64,000 bases of DNA, taken from contig MU867143.1 in the NCBI GenBank assembly GCA_033725935.1, positions 1 to 64,000 of the forward strand. Reading direction: 5' to 3'. Every line of letters starts with the position of its first letter. The first letter of the stretch is position 1. This document shows positions 42,161 through 52,775 of this stretch, piece after piece. Under the pieces are notes generated by a model that worked only from the letters and a program-made list of their open reading frames with translations, did not search any database and was not told the DNA's origin. A program made the translations under genes and the position numbers. The DNA is from Cladorrhinum sp. PSN259 (taxonomy: Eukaryota; Ascomycota; Sordariomycetes; Sordariales; Podosporaceae).

Positions 42161-43449
42161 ATGGGCCACATCAACGTGCCTCGCAACGCCGCTCCGAAGG
42201 AACAGGAAAGTAGAGTCGAGATTATAGTTGCTTCCTCTTTAGCCTGTCTTATCGTCTGTACGATAGTCGTATCTTTGCGTTTCTACGTCCGGCTCCGCAT
42301 TATCCGAAGGTTTGGAAACGATGAAATCAGCCGGGGGGTAAAATTGGTTATAACCCCCCCCCCCCCCCCCCCCGCGTCAGAGTTGGACAAGAATACCTAT
42401 CTACCTGGTATAAAGCAAAAACCTAACATCCGATATCAGCTATCAACACTCGCCACGGGCTCGACAGCAATATATGGTATGTACCTACCAAGCTCCTTTC
42501 CAAGCACGTTCTAAAGTATCCCAACATCGGCATAGCAACTAGGCTCGGACTCGGTACCCACTTTGATACCAATTCTGTCGAAACGCGGCGAGCATTTTTA
42601 CTTGTATGTGTGCAGAGGCGATATGATCCAACCCATCTTCACTCAATACCGGGATCCGACTAATCGAAATATCTCACCTGTTGCAGCTGATGTTCTTCGC
42701 GTCGCTGGGCTACCACGTCTATTTAATGCTGCTAAAAGCAACCTTCCTCCTTCAGTACAGGCGCGTCTTCCCGCTACCCACGTTTCAGCGCATCTGTGAT
42801 ATCTTTATGTTCTTCCTCGCCGTCTGGGCGCTTGCCGGTCTCGTAGGCGGCACCACTATCTGCCTTCCGCTGTCTAAGAGTTGGGACCCTTTCGCGCACG
42901 TCTGGACCTGCGAGAAGCGCGTACGGTTTTGGATAGCTCACGGCATTATCCATGTCGTCACCGATATCCTTATCTTGATAATGCCGCTGCCGTTACTCCA
43001 GACACTGCCGCTGCCCCCGGTGCAGAAGATGGCCCTGATCGGCGTCTTTTGCCTGGGATTCCTGTTTGTGGTCCCCCGATTTGCCCATTTTCACCTTGTT
43101 TAGGTCCATTATTAACTTTTACTCCCTCAGCACATGCTTGGTATCAGTGATGCGAATAAACACCATCCGCCAATCTCTCCATGGTACAGACCTTAGCTGG
43201 GCGTCATCTACGACGGTGCTCTGGTCCTTTGCCGAAGTAACGTGCTCGATCGTATGTCTCTGCATACCGACGCTGCGACCGCTGCTAGGAGGCTGTCTGT
43301 GTCGTTGCATGGGGACCGACAATATCAGGGACCAAGAGCCGGGCGATTTTCGATTAGAAATCCCGAACACGATCGGTACGGGCCGACCGTCGAGTTCAAT
43401 AGCACCACTTACGGAACATGACACATCAAATAGTAATGAGACAGTATAA
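42161..43449 (+). CDS. fungal rhodopsin-domain (PTH11-like) integral membrane protein
   Basis: Five exons: 42161-42337, 42440-42476, 42536-42603, 42687-43063 and 43131-43449, 325 residues, all phases consistent. Family marks are VEIIVASSLACLIVCTIVVSLRFYVR (helix 1, 20 of its residues quoted as IVASSLACLIVCTIVVSLRF), GLGTHFDT in the second loop, LLKATFLLQYRRVFP, WIAHGIIHVVTDILILIMPL and SIVCLCIPTLRPLL, then a soluble Ser/Thr/Asp tail. Members are plasma-membrane proteins; some act as surface-sensing GPCR-like receptors. Intron 1 holds a 20-base C run (42354-42373). The segment linking helices 1 and 2 (GNDEISRG to LSTLATGSTAIYG) is shorter than usual, so either part of helix 2 was lost or intron 1 is mis-modelled because of the homopolymer. 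Confidence 0.75.
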
Positions 43450-44046
43450 TAATCAATTTCTTACATTCGTTGCATGTGTGCCTACCTATCCTACGAATCT
43501 CAGTTTGGGTGTCTACTAGACGACTCTGACGCTCCTCCCGTCTCTGGAGCACTTAGCTTAGACCCGGACTGCACCGTTTTTTTCAACTAATATATCAGAT
43601 AAACAGGTGAAATTTTGACCTTAGGCGGGAATCATGTCAGACTCGAAATATCTTGGAACTAACAGTTTACCTATCGCCAAATGTGAATATAATCTCAGCT
43701 GCCAGGGCACTTGGCTCTTTGGATAAGTTACGAGGAACGAAAGTAGGTACATTGGTATTCCATAAGGCATTGATTAATGCTAGAGTAAGAAGATCACAGT
43801 GACATGAAATTTCAAAAGGAAAAGGTCTTCTTTCATTACCCATACAACCCTCAGCCCTTTAACACTCTTTCCTTCACTAAAAAGGTGTCTGCAAGCGCCA
43901 CATTCTGGCACTATCAGATCAAGTCGAAATAATCCAATGCCGATCCTCTCCCATGCGTCACGCAATAGTTCAGCTTGACGCAAGACCAAAAAGTACACAC
44001 TCTGATTGCACTGCAGCAGGGACACGCAACAGAACTGCGATTCGGT
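43450..44046. other. convergent intergenic region
   Basis: About 600 bases between two converging genes. No supported gene or repeat. Confidence 0.4.
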
Positions 44047-45207
44047 CTAGCTTGTTTCGGGGACAGAGCACTCTCTACACCACTCGCCGCCGTTAGATTG
44101 TGAAGGCGAGACGGGCTTCAACCTCGGTGATTCCAAATTTTGCAAATAGCTCCCAAAATCACCATTATCGATTGGGCTATCCTTTGGACGCCCTCCTAAT
44201 AGCCTGTTCACCGAGGGTCTATCCGCAGCGTTCCCGTCTGGACGGAACCGGACCCAACAGTTGTATGACGGGCCATCCCGCCTCAGCTTGATTTCCGCGC
44301 ACTCGTCGCGGCTAATTTCACAAGGTCTTCCTCCCGCAGGTCGAATCAAGGTCGCTCTCCCCTTGCGAAAGTCAGAACAACAAGTGTAAGAAGGGAGCGA
44401 GAGCTTCTTTTGGTACGAGCGCTCAGCAGTGACGAGGGCAACCGGGACGAACTTCGAGACGTCGACGATCGGGGCTTTGCCTTGCTGGGAAGAGCCCTGG
44501 TTCCCGGAAACAGTACACGTGTCGACGTCACGAATTCCGAGAGAGAGTACACATCTTTGTGTCTCGAGCTCCTTGGCGAACTTGACTGGATCATCGACCG
44601 AGGCCCATGACCAAGATGGGGCACGGTATGGAGACGGGCGGCGACTGGTTGGAAGAACTTCGCCATCATCGGGCTTCTGTCGCTCGTCAACTCTCCAAGC
44701 CAACTGCATTGGTGGTGCACGCCGGAAAAATCCCGAAAGATAAACAGAGACAAAAGGCGAGCCAGGGAAGGTCTCCTGGGCTATCATCTGAGCTAATCCG
44801 TGGATAGCGGGGAGCTTGTCGGTTCGTCGAGTAAGCTGGCGTTCCGAATACGACTGTAAAAGCTCAGTCCAGCCATCCAAATCTTCGAGATGGCCGCATT
44901 CGCAAAAGTGGTCCTGATCACACTCCCACGCCATCTCCTCGCCCAGATAGGGAATACTCTGCCGAGGAAGAATAGCCTTCTGGAGTGTCCAGCCTCTGGA
45001 CGAGAGCTCTGATGTATAAAGGGCAGAACCCAAACCATCCGACGACCGAGCGGGAGGCTTCAGATGAGCAGTCACATCTCCAGCACGAACAAATATACGC
45101 CTCTTCTTAGTGCCGTTGCCCGTCCAAACTTCTCTTTGCCAGTCGGGCTCCTCGAGAGGGCCATCATTTTTGTTTCTTACATTTGTACATATGGCCACAT
45201 GACCCAA
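44047..45207 (-). pseudogene. HET-family protein, C-terminal part only
   Basis: 386-codon open frame. It carries the region that follows the HET core in heterokaryon-incompatibility proteins: ELSSRGWTLQKAILPRQSIPYL, MAWECDQDHFCECGHLED and RRTDKLPAIHGLAQMIAQET, plus APSWSWASVDD in the C-terminal domain. The defining HET blocks (YVWG, WIDAICINQ) should precede this, but the 150 bases upstream of 45207 contain no sign of them. The frame may be a 5'-truncated pseudogene, or a short derivative if transcribed from the new promoter. The Met at 45207 is only the first available. HET proteins trigger cell death when incompatible fungal cells fuse. Confidence 0.65.
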
Positions 45208-45734
45208 TATACCCCCTGAAAGGGAAAAGACTCTGCGCCAACGAAATTGATGTGTTGTTTTGTGTTATTCGAGGAGCCAGAGTACGAGTCCAAGTTGGGC
45301 AAACCCAGAATGGGGTGGGGAGCGCGTTTTTGGGCTAATTGGGCTCAGTGATTCATCCCGTCAGAATGCTAGCAGAGAAGCAAGTCTTCGGACTTGACAA
45401 CTTGGCAGATGCCAAGCACACGCCCGCTGAACACCAGACGATGACTTGTTGGCTTTTATTTTGGTGATGGCTGGGACGGCGTTGGCACTAGTGCGTGGGC
45501 GTGATGTGTTCATTCGCCCATAACAAAAACAGCACCGAAGTTTGACAGGCGGCCGGGGCAAGATGCGGTCAGAGATTCTCCCCGTGGTGGCAGTGACGAG
45601 TTCCCAGCCCCAAAACACAAGATATCTTCTCTCACTCTCTCCGTTCCTAAATTCTACTTTCTTTCTTTTTCCCCATCTTGCTTCATTCTCTTCATTCCTC
45701 ACGGCGCCTTGTTATCTTAAAAGCAACATCCTCA
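45208..45734. other. divergent intergenic region
   Basis: About 530 bases between the truncated HET gene and the CFEM gene. No HET N-terminus and no other gene was found. Confidence 0.45.
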
Positions 45735-46310
45735 ATGCGCCTCCTCCTCACACGCCTCCTTCTCCTCTGCACCACCTTGGTCGCGGTGGCGGCACAGCAA
45801 GACGGCCTAGCAACAATCTACGAACACTCCCTCTACAGCCAACTCCGCCCTTGCGGCCAAGGGTGCTTTATAATCTCGGTCGCATCGACCCGCGACCTCT
45901 TGGGCTCAAGACTGGGCTGCCCCATCTCTACTTTACTCTCGACAAAACTGGCTCTCAACAACTGCTACTGCAGAGCGGATCTCCAGTCCAACGCCCATGT
46001 CATCCTGTCCAGTTGCGTTCATTCGAGGTGTCAGTTAAATACGAATGATGTGACGTCGGCGCAGGCTATTTATAGTGATTATTGTGCGGGGAATGGGTAT
46101 GCGGCCGGTGGTGGGCAGACAGCGCCGAAGCCGACTGGGAGTTCGGGTGGGATTGTGGGAGGGAGTGGACCTGCTCCTGGTGCGACTGTTGGCGGAGGGT
46201 CGCTTCCTACTGGTGTTTCTTACTCTAGTGTTGGGAGGGTTCCAAGGGGGAATTTGATGGGCTTGATGGGTTTAATGGGTGTTGTATGTTCTGTCTTATT
46301 TTTCATCTAA
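45735..46310 (+). CDS. CFEM-type, probably GPI-anchored cell-surface protein
   Basis: Single exon, 191 residues. The signal peptide (MRLLLTRLLLLCTTLVAVAA) is followed by an eight-cysteine domain in CFEM-like order: CGQGC, LGC, NNCYC, SSCVHSRC and YC over about 90 residues. A Gly/Ser/Pro-rich spacer and a hydrophobic C-terminus (MGLMGLMGVVCSVLFFI) fit a GPI-attachment signal. The upstream in-frame ATG-less stretch is leader, so 45735 is the start. CFEM proteins sit in the wall or membrane and serve in heme capture, adhesion or host interaction; which applies here is unknown. The Asp that binds heme in yeast CFEM proteins is not evident between Cys 2 and Cys 3. Confidence 0.75.
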   Translation: MRLLLTRLLLLCTTLVAVAAQQDGLATIYEHSLYSQLRPCGQGCFIISVASTRDLLGSRLGCPISTLLSTKLALNNCYCRADLQSNAHVILSSCVHSRCQLNTNDVTSAQAIYSDYCAGNGYAAGGGQTAPKPTGSSGGIVGGSGPAPGATVGGGSLPTGVSYSSVGRVPRGNLMGLMGLMGVVCSVLFFI

Positions 46311-46465
46311 GACCTCAGACCATAGTGTGTCAATGGAATTAGTGTTTTTAGGTTCAAGCGTTAAATGGAAGACTAAATATCCCACTGTAACATATCAAAA
46401 GAGACCACTAGTTATTGCTGTTCGAGTCGGTCCTTTCCGTTTGAACTTGGAGTATTCCCTAGCTT

Positions 46466-46891
46466 TCATGACGAGCCGGACAAGGCGGATATTGCTGGAT
46501 AGTGAACCATCTCGAGCTTTTGATACGCGGTCCCGTTACCGTAGGCAAAGACGACGTGGCGGAGAAGGGTGAGGCATCGTGCGCAGATGCGTCGAGTCCC
46601 CGATCCTGCAGGCGGCGGCGGTGGAAAGGAAAGGGTCGGGAAGGCGGCGGCTTCTTGTGCTGATCGTCCTGATTCTTGGGCGGGTCGCGGTGGCAGTGTG
46701 GGTGGCCCATCGTTGTTTACTTCCAACCGATCCGCTAATTTTCTAAGGGCTGAGGAGAGAACCCGGTTCAGCATTGTCGAAAAATGCTCTGATGATGGGC
46801 TGCAGAAATGTGCGGTCATAGCAGAGGCAGCTGAGCTCGCATTAGCGACTGTAAACCTAGCTAACATATCTGATAATGTCATTAACTGCAT
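46466..46891 (-). CDS. hypothetical small protein, doubtful
   Basis: 141-codon frame (LARFTVANASSAASAMTA, NRVLSSALRKLADRLE, a Pro-rich linker, then RRICARCLTLLRH). An Ala/Ser-rich helical part followed by a CxxC-like segment recalls small fungal proteins with a helix plus Cys-rich tail. However, only two cysteines remain in the tail and a second long frame overlaps on the other strand. It may be a decayed copy. Confidence 0.3.
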   Translation of the reverse strand: MQLMTLSDMLARFTVANASSAASAMTAHFCSPSSEHFSTMLNRVLSSALRKLADRLEVNNDGPPTLPPRPAQESGRSAQEAAAFPTLSFPPPPPAGSGTRRICARCLTLLRHVVFAYGNGTAYQKLEMVHYPAISALSGSS

Positions 46892-47308
46892 TAACTACAT
46901 CCACCTTAGAACAACTTTTAGCCCAGACTTTAGAACTGCCTGCTGAAGCTCGACCAGACTCAGCCTATCGCGATGGGGCGAATGAAATGGACGCTGCAGA
47001 GGTCCATTGAGACGGCAATTTGGCATTGTCGTTGAAGAGTCGGCCAATCGTTCTGATTGAACAGAGTACTATGGTTCTCGACTAGCGACGAGGAGGGAGC
47101 AGGACGAGGGCCCCCCGCGACAATACGCCACTTGACAAATAGAATCAGTTAGCCCTATCTAAACCTTTTAAAAGCCGAACAGGCTTGCTCCCTTCCTCTA
47201 GCCTCATCTATTCATTTCCGCGGAGTCCGGAGTATAAGTCTACCAATCCATCGTCCTCGTACTTTTCAACTCAACATCGACAACCCAATTCACAGCACGG
47301 TTCAGCCC
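46892..47308. other. intergenic, HET-gene promoter
   Basis: About 420 bases with no supported gene. A short GC-rich stretch and a CTTTTAAAAG palindrome at about 47165 precede the HET start. Confidence 0.4.
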
Positions 47309-49963
47309 ATGCCGGCCCGCATCATGGACGGCATACGCGCCCGCTACCTGCTCATGCTCTTTGGCCGCAGCGTCGGACTCGCAAGCATTGCTATCTTCGC
47401 TCTCCCACTCGACTACCTCGCCTTCCGGATCGGCCCGCTCTGGCTCGTCGGCGCCGCCACCTTGTCGGTGCGAAATGGCCGATTTGTGTTCGTCGTTGCC
47501 TACGCGCTGGAGCGGCTCGTTTTGCACCTCTGGCGCATCGAAAACCCGGATACCTGTTTTGTTTTCAGCGTTGCCCTCTTTATCACCTACATTGCCTACC
47601 CGCTGGTTTTCAACGAAGTGAATCTGCCCTTGGCAGAGACCTGGTATGATTTCCGCCAGACGGGGGTTCCTAGTCTCCCGGTTTTTGTGTTTATGGCGGT
47701 GCTGGTGCATTATCCGCGGTGGACCAGTGGGGTGGTGGTGGAGATGCTGTTGAGGAAGATGCCCGCGTGGATGTGGGCGCATTTTACCTGCTCTGACGTG
47801 TTTAGTGGGACGTGGATGATGATCCAGTATGTTGTTTTTGGTCTTACGCTCTATTACAGCATGCTTGCTCCTCTCGGCCTGTTCCTGCTGGCCATAGTCA
47901 CCTTGGCATGGCGATGCCTGGGAAAGGCCTTTCACGACGTCCGCGTTCGCATCATGGTATGGATGAGCGACAACAACCCTCCAGCAGGATACCACACACC
48001 ACAGCGGCTTGAACCCAACCAGATCCTCCCCCAATTCAAGTACGCGGAGCTACACGAGGACCAGATGCGCGTCCTATATCTCCTCCCGCGGGGCAACTCC
48101 GACACAATCCGTTGCGAGATCGCCCACGTGGGCCTCAAATGCACCCCGGTATACGAAGCCATGTCATACGTCTGGGGCCGTCAGAAGCCCGAGGACTTTT
48201 GCCAGGAAGTCTACCTTAACGACCACCCCTTCACCGTCACGCAGCGTGTCTACGAGCTCCTGCACGACCGCTCATCCGTCTTTACCCCCCGCGCCATCTG
48301 GATCGACGCCATCTGCATTAACCAGGCCGACACGGCTGAAAAGAACCGGCAGGTCGCGCTCATGCGCCAAATCTACTCGCGCGCCAGCCACGTTACCACC
48401 TGGCTGGGCGTGGCCCCCAACGCCCATCTCGCCGTAGATCTGCTTCTTGAGCTCGCGCACCTATCCAAAAACTACGCCATGACTGATACCGAGTTGTGGG
48501 AGCGATACCTCCCACAGCGAAGGTCCGCGCGCTGGCTTGCCCTAGGCGATATGATGGAGCATCCCTACTTTACCCGCATCTGGATGGTGCAGGAAGTTGC
48601 GGTCAACAAGGTCGTGCATATTGTCTATGGTGGGCAGCTACTCAACTGGGACACGGTCACGCTCGTGTTTCGTACCATGTTCTTGTCTAACCGGTTGAGT
48701 CTGCTTGTTGAGGACACGGCTGTGGTGGGACGGAAACGCTATGGACTGAGCAGCTATAGCGCCGTCTTTCTCGACAGAGTACGCGACGCGGTGCAGGGTG
48801 GTGAGCCAGTTGATCTGGTCTACCTATTGAGGTCATGTTGGTCGCTGGAGGCAACAGTGCGACGTGACAAAGTCTTTGCCCTGGTGGGCCTTGCGGCGGA
48901 TAGTGATCATGAGCTCCTCAAACCAGATTACACAGAAGGAATATCCGAGGCGGAGGTTTTTACGAATGCGGCGGTGTATCTGGCACTTCACAACGGCGGT
49001 CTATTGCGCGTGCTGGGATGCGCCGGGATAGGATGGCCGAGGAACGTCTCCGGCCTACCTTCGTGGGCCCCGGATTGGAGCATTGTTGGACGGTTAATGC
49101 TGGGGTCTTTTCCAGAGGACAGCACAGCCCAGTACCGCCCATCCGGGTACCTCAGCCCATCGCCCTTGCGAGTCCTCGCTGGCGAGACCATAATGGTGGA
49201 GATGGACGCCATTGTCATGGAGGGTGGCCAGGTTTTGCATCTCACGTCGGAATTCCAACGGCCAGTAGTGGCAACCCGGGATAGATCGGACGGGGTGGAT
49301 CTTAGCCTCATGGATAAGCGGACAGGACCTTGGGTGCTGGAAGCACTGTCCATGGTTTGCCAACAGCTCGGAGACGTTATGAAGACCGTCTACCGGCACA
49401 CAAGCCAACCCCTTGAAGAGGTCTTTTGGAGAACCCTCATTACTGACAGTGGGTTCTACAACGCAGACGGCATCACGACCAAGAGCTATACAAGGCCAGC
49501 GCCGGTGGCATATGGCGCCTTCTTTCGTGAGTACATGCGTGACTACATCGTCTCACAGGTGAGACATGGGGTGGCCTTGGACTGGGACACGATAGGCCTT
49601 TTTAGTAGCATGTCAATTCGAGCCGACCATGACGAGCAGTATTTTAGCCCTGGAGATCCCCTAGATCGGATACAGAAGTTTTCACTTTGGGTCACCTCGA
49701 TGCAGGCCCGCTGTTTGTCGCGTCGGCTGGCCGTCACGGAACAGGGTTTTATGGCGCTCGTTCCCCCTAATACCCAGATGGGAGACCGTATCGCCATCAT
49801 TCCGGGGGTCATCACGCCTATGATTGTCCGACCGATTGGTAGATTAGAAGAGTCTGAGAATACTCTGGTATTTTCTCTCGTGGGGGAGTGTTATGTCCAT
49901 GGGCTGATGGATGCAGGGGAGTGGGTGAGGCAGGATCTGGTGGTGAGGATTGTCATCATGTAG
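47309..49963 (+). CDS. HET-domain protein with N-terminal transmembrane region
   Basis: Intronless 884-residue frame from ATG 47309 (a second Met follows at 47324). Residues 1-220 contain about five hydrophobic segments (LFGRSVGLASIAIFALPLDY; FVFSVALFITYIAYPLVF; FVFMAVLVHYP; YVVFGLTLYYSMLAPLGLFL). A HET domain follows: YEAMSYVWGRQ at about 285, IWIDAICINQAD at about 333, then NRQVALMRQIYSRASHVTTW and YFTRIWMVQEVAV at about 420. The C-terminal half has the HET-typical RRDKVFALVGLAAD and a beta-rich tail. HET domains are TIR-like and trigger programmed death in vegetative incompatibility. Membrane anchoring at the N-terminus is less common and suggests a tethered sensor. The frame is complete, in contrast to the truncated HET gene 2 kb upstream. 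Confidence 0.9.
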   Translation: MPARIMDGIRARYLLMLFGRSVGLASIAIFALPLDYLAFRIGPLWLVGAATLSVRNGRFVFVVAYALERLVLHLWRIENPDTCFVFSVALFITYIAYPLVFNEVNLPLAETWYDFRQTGVPSLPVFVFMAVLVHYPRWTSGVVVEMLLRKMPAWMWAHFTCSDVFSGTWMMIQYVVFGLTLYYSMLAPLGLFLLAIVTLAWRCLGKAFHDVRVRIMVWMSDNNPPAGYHTPQRLEPNQILPQFKYAELHEDQMRVLYLLPRGNSDTIRCEIAHVGLKCTPVYEAMSYVWGRQKPEDFCQEVYLNDHPFTVTQRVYELLHDRSSVFTPRAIWIDAICINQADTAEKNRQVALMRQIYSRASHVTTWLGVAPNAHLAVDLLLELAHLSKNYAMTDTELWERYLPQRRSARWLALGDMMEHPYFTRIWMVQEVAVNKVVHIVYGGQLLNWDTVTLVFRTMFLSNRLSLLVEDTAVVGRKRYGLSSYSAVFLDRVRDAVQGGEPVDLVYLLRSCWSLEATVRRDKVFALVGLAADSDHELLKPDYTEGISEAEVFTNAAVYLALHNGGLLRVLGCAGIGWPRNVSGLPSWAPDWSIVGRLMLGSFPEDSTAQYRPSGYLSPSPLRVLAGETIMVEMDAIVMEGGQVLHLTSEFQRPVVATRDRSDGVDLSLMDKRTGPWVLEALSMVCQQLGDVMKTVYRHTSQPLEEVFWRTLITDSGFYNADGITTKSYTRPAPVAYGAFFREYMRDYIVSQVRHGVALDWDTIGLFSSMSIRADHDEQYFSPGDPLDRIQKFSLWVTSMQARCLSRRLAVTEQGFMALVPPNTQMGDRIAIIPGVITPMIVRPIGRLEESENTLVFSLVGECYVHGLMDAGEWVRQDLVVRIVIM

Positions 49964-50330
49964 ACGGTCGGGAAGGTTGAAATAGTTTCGGAGCGTTGTG
50001 GTTTTCTTTCTCGTTCTTGTTTCGAAAAGAAGGACAGAAAGAAGGACGAGAATGCTGCGACGTTAACTTCGCACAACAGAACAGCGATAACAAACTGAAA
50101 ATCTCCCTTCAGATATCCATACACAATCATTATTGGATTTCAGTACTCGTCAGGCGATATCGAATGACTTCATGCCCGAATTGCCTTATGAAAGGGGGGT
50201 AGAACATAGGCCTTTGAATGAAGAGAGTTTAGCCCCTGTGTTCGACGATCTATATATGAGTGATATACTGGTCGTGGCAAGAAAGCAGAGGGGATACAGC
50301 TGGCCGATATTGACCGTGTGACTTATCCTC
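49964..50330. other. intergenic spacer
   Basis: Terminator region of the HET gene; no gene seen. GC content falls after about 50,000. Confidence 0.4.
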
Positions 50331-50568
50331 ATCCTATAGCCTCTCGAATCGCGAGCCGGGTGAAGTCACTGTCGCTTGAGACGAGATAGAAACCATCGAA
50401 TCTGTGGGAGTATAGCAGATCCATTGCGTTGGTGATTATAGCCATGTCTGTTGCGTTTTTGCCATGTGGATATGGGAATTGTTGGATTGGTTGAATTCCC
50501 TGCTTGAGGAGCTGGCCCTTACAGCCCGTTAGACTGGTTCTATTCTAGTCGCCATAAGCTCGGTCTAC
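50331..50568 (-). pseudogene. NYN-domain (PIN-like RNase) fragment
   Basis: One minus-strand frame gives LLKQGIQPIQQFPYPHGKNA, TDMAIITNAMDLLYSHRFDG and FYLVSSDSDFTRLAIRE. The TDMAI...D and SDSDF acidic clusters are the catalytic signature of NYN (Limkain-type) nucleases. A TAG near 50545 interrupts the N-terminal side and a TGA follows AIREAIG, where the domain should continue. Only about 75 codons remain. It is an isolated relic in AT-rich DNA. Confidence 0.65.
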
Positions 50569-52588
50569 CGAATGTAAGTCGGTCCCTCCTATATTAGAAA
50601 GCCTGGCTTTTGATGTAAAGAAGATCGCTAATCCCAGGTAGTTCCAGATACTTAACATTTTTAAGGTGTGATATAAGTATCCTTATTCTCGGGTTTTACC
50701 TGCTGTAACTTAAACTAAGGTCTTACTTAATTATAGGCATTTATAAGCGCTAAAGCGAATGTTCTTAATCAGCTATGGCCTAGTTAATTTTATACGTTAA
50801 GTATTAAATAAAAAGAGCGGAGGTATTATAACTTGTACCGGATAAGGATATATATTACGCCCTGTGTGAAATCCACTTTATACAGACCACGATATAGGGC
50901 ATTGTGTAGCCAGTAGCTAATCATGAAGCCAGGGATGTAAGGACCTATAAGTCCCGAAAGGACTAATTAAAGAATTGCTCTCTATCATTTCTGTCCTAGA
51001 CAGAGAGTATAGAGAGCATAATATTAAGTGCTCTATATAATCTATATCCATCCTTGCAGTCAAATGATAGTAGGGATAGCCCTCTTTAAGGGAGCTTTAA
51101 GGTTATTAATCGAGCTATATTAAAAGTCAATTATATGACATGCATTATATAGATAAAGCAGATTAGTATAATATATAATTATTCGGGGGTTTTTTTTTTC
51201 GGTTATGCTTGATAACGCTGAAAGTTAAACATCAATATAATATCTAATGGACTAAGTCATTAGTATTTTAAAGGCTATTAAGCGCAAGCCTCCCGGCGTT
51301 AACTACAATACCACGATAGAGTCAGGAACTGGAACTGGAACTAGAAAGACAGCCGAAGACTTCTGTTCCCATTGGAGCCATTAATGTTGTTTGAAGCAAC
51401 TTCTCTGCACCTCCGAGAGAGGAGATAAAGGTCAAGGCACTCAAGAAAGTCGGTAAGAAATAGGCATTGAGAATGGTCAAGATACAGAAGATACCTGAGC
51501 TATAAGCGCGGGAGCAATGGTTGAGGTTATATTTGGGCAACTGAGGCAATAGCTATGGTGGCGTCTCAGTTTATAAAGTCACTTAGGGGTGCAGGTTAGG
51601 GGGCTCATCTTTGTTTACAAGCATCAGGGGTACAAACAGAAAAGTCTGGTCGGTTTGCTAGACGTCTTACTTTAATTTATTTCTCTATCTTTTTCACATA
51701 TTATTAAAATATATATATACATATATATAAAAAATTGGGTGCAAATGACGAAGTGGCAAGGGGCAAGGGCAAAAATGAAGGAATCAGCCACAGCGCAGCG
51801 GGAAGACGTCGGGGTTAGGGTACTGGTACTCGTTCGCCATGCCCATGAATTAATAGCACGAACACTCTGCACTCATTCCAGATGAGTTCCTGCTGCATGC
51901 AATTTATTTGCGAATCTTGACTGTCAAGAAATAATTGCACATTCGGCCGGCTCTTGCAAAGGTCCGCGCAGGTAATTACTGCTTTGAAGACTAACGATGT
52001 AATTTCACCTCCGAGATATGACGGTTCAGCAATCATCAGAACTTAGGTAGAAATGACAAGGATTATAGGTGATGACAAGGAGAAATTAGGCGTCACCGTA
52101 GGTGGCAGATCAGAAGCTAATAGGCAACGAGGAGCTCTTGCTTGCAACCTGTATAGCAATGACACGATGGTGGCCGGATTCTTGGTCATCACGAGCAGCG
52201 TTGGACCAGTAGAATTCCTCCTCCAATCTCTGCCTGGGTGGCACCACCTAGAGACGGGCAGTCAGGCGCATCATCGGGTTGCTAAAGCTTGAGACCCGAT
52301 GACTCTTTCAAGAAGCACATCCTAGAAAGTGGTGATGCCCAAAGGGCGATGGCGAGAAGAATAAAAACAGAGGAGAAGTAGGATGTTTGGCTGAAAGCCA
52401 GCAAAGAACTTTCATATTTTTCCTAATCTTCTTCGAGCAGAGAATCGTGCGCCGCAAATTTGCCGTGTGTCTCTTGATCTCAGTCAAAGCTGAAATCATC
52501 AAAATTTTGGGGTGGGACACAGCTGCAGGTAGCCAATCACCCTGGTCATTCATCATCCCGCCATCCTTCCATTCCATATATTGTCACC
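50569..52588. other. AT-rich gene desert
   Basis: About 2 kb with strong TA bias to 51,300, T and A runs (for example 51189-51199), and an ATATAT stretch at about 51710. Short ORFs such as 51549-51322 on the minus strand have no family features. The right end is the promoter of the next gene. Confidence 0.4.
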
Positions 52589-52596
52589 TATAAAAG
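52589..52596 (+). promoter_or_regulatory. TATA box
   Basis: TATAAAAG, 12 bases before the ATG at 52608. Because transcription starts downstream of a TATA box, that ATG is probably outside the mRNA, which favours translation from 52776. Confidence 0.5.
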
Positions 52597-52775
52597 CGCT
52601 GTGAACCATGGATTGCTTTCGTCTCGGAGGGTGGTTGCCTTCTTCGGCGAAAGGCGGCCCTTCTTCATGTTATTATCTCAGGCAATCCTCCGCACCGCAA
52701 CACCGTCATCATCAGCAGTCCTTCGATCGCATCCGCCTTCTCTCCTCACACCGCCCTCATTCTGGCGCATCTAAT

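Noticed and set aside
47240..48034. 264-codon minus-strand ORF opposite the HET gene
   Set aside because: Antisense shadow of GC-rich coding sequence; low-complexity charged composition and no domain.
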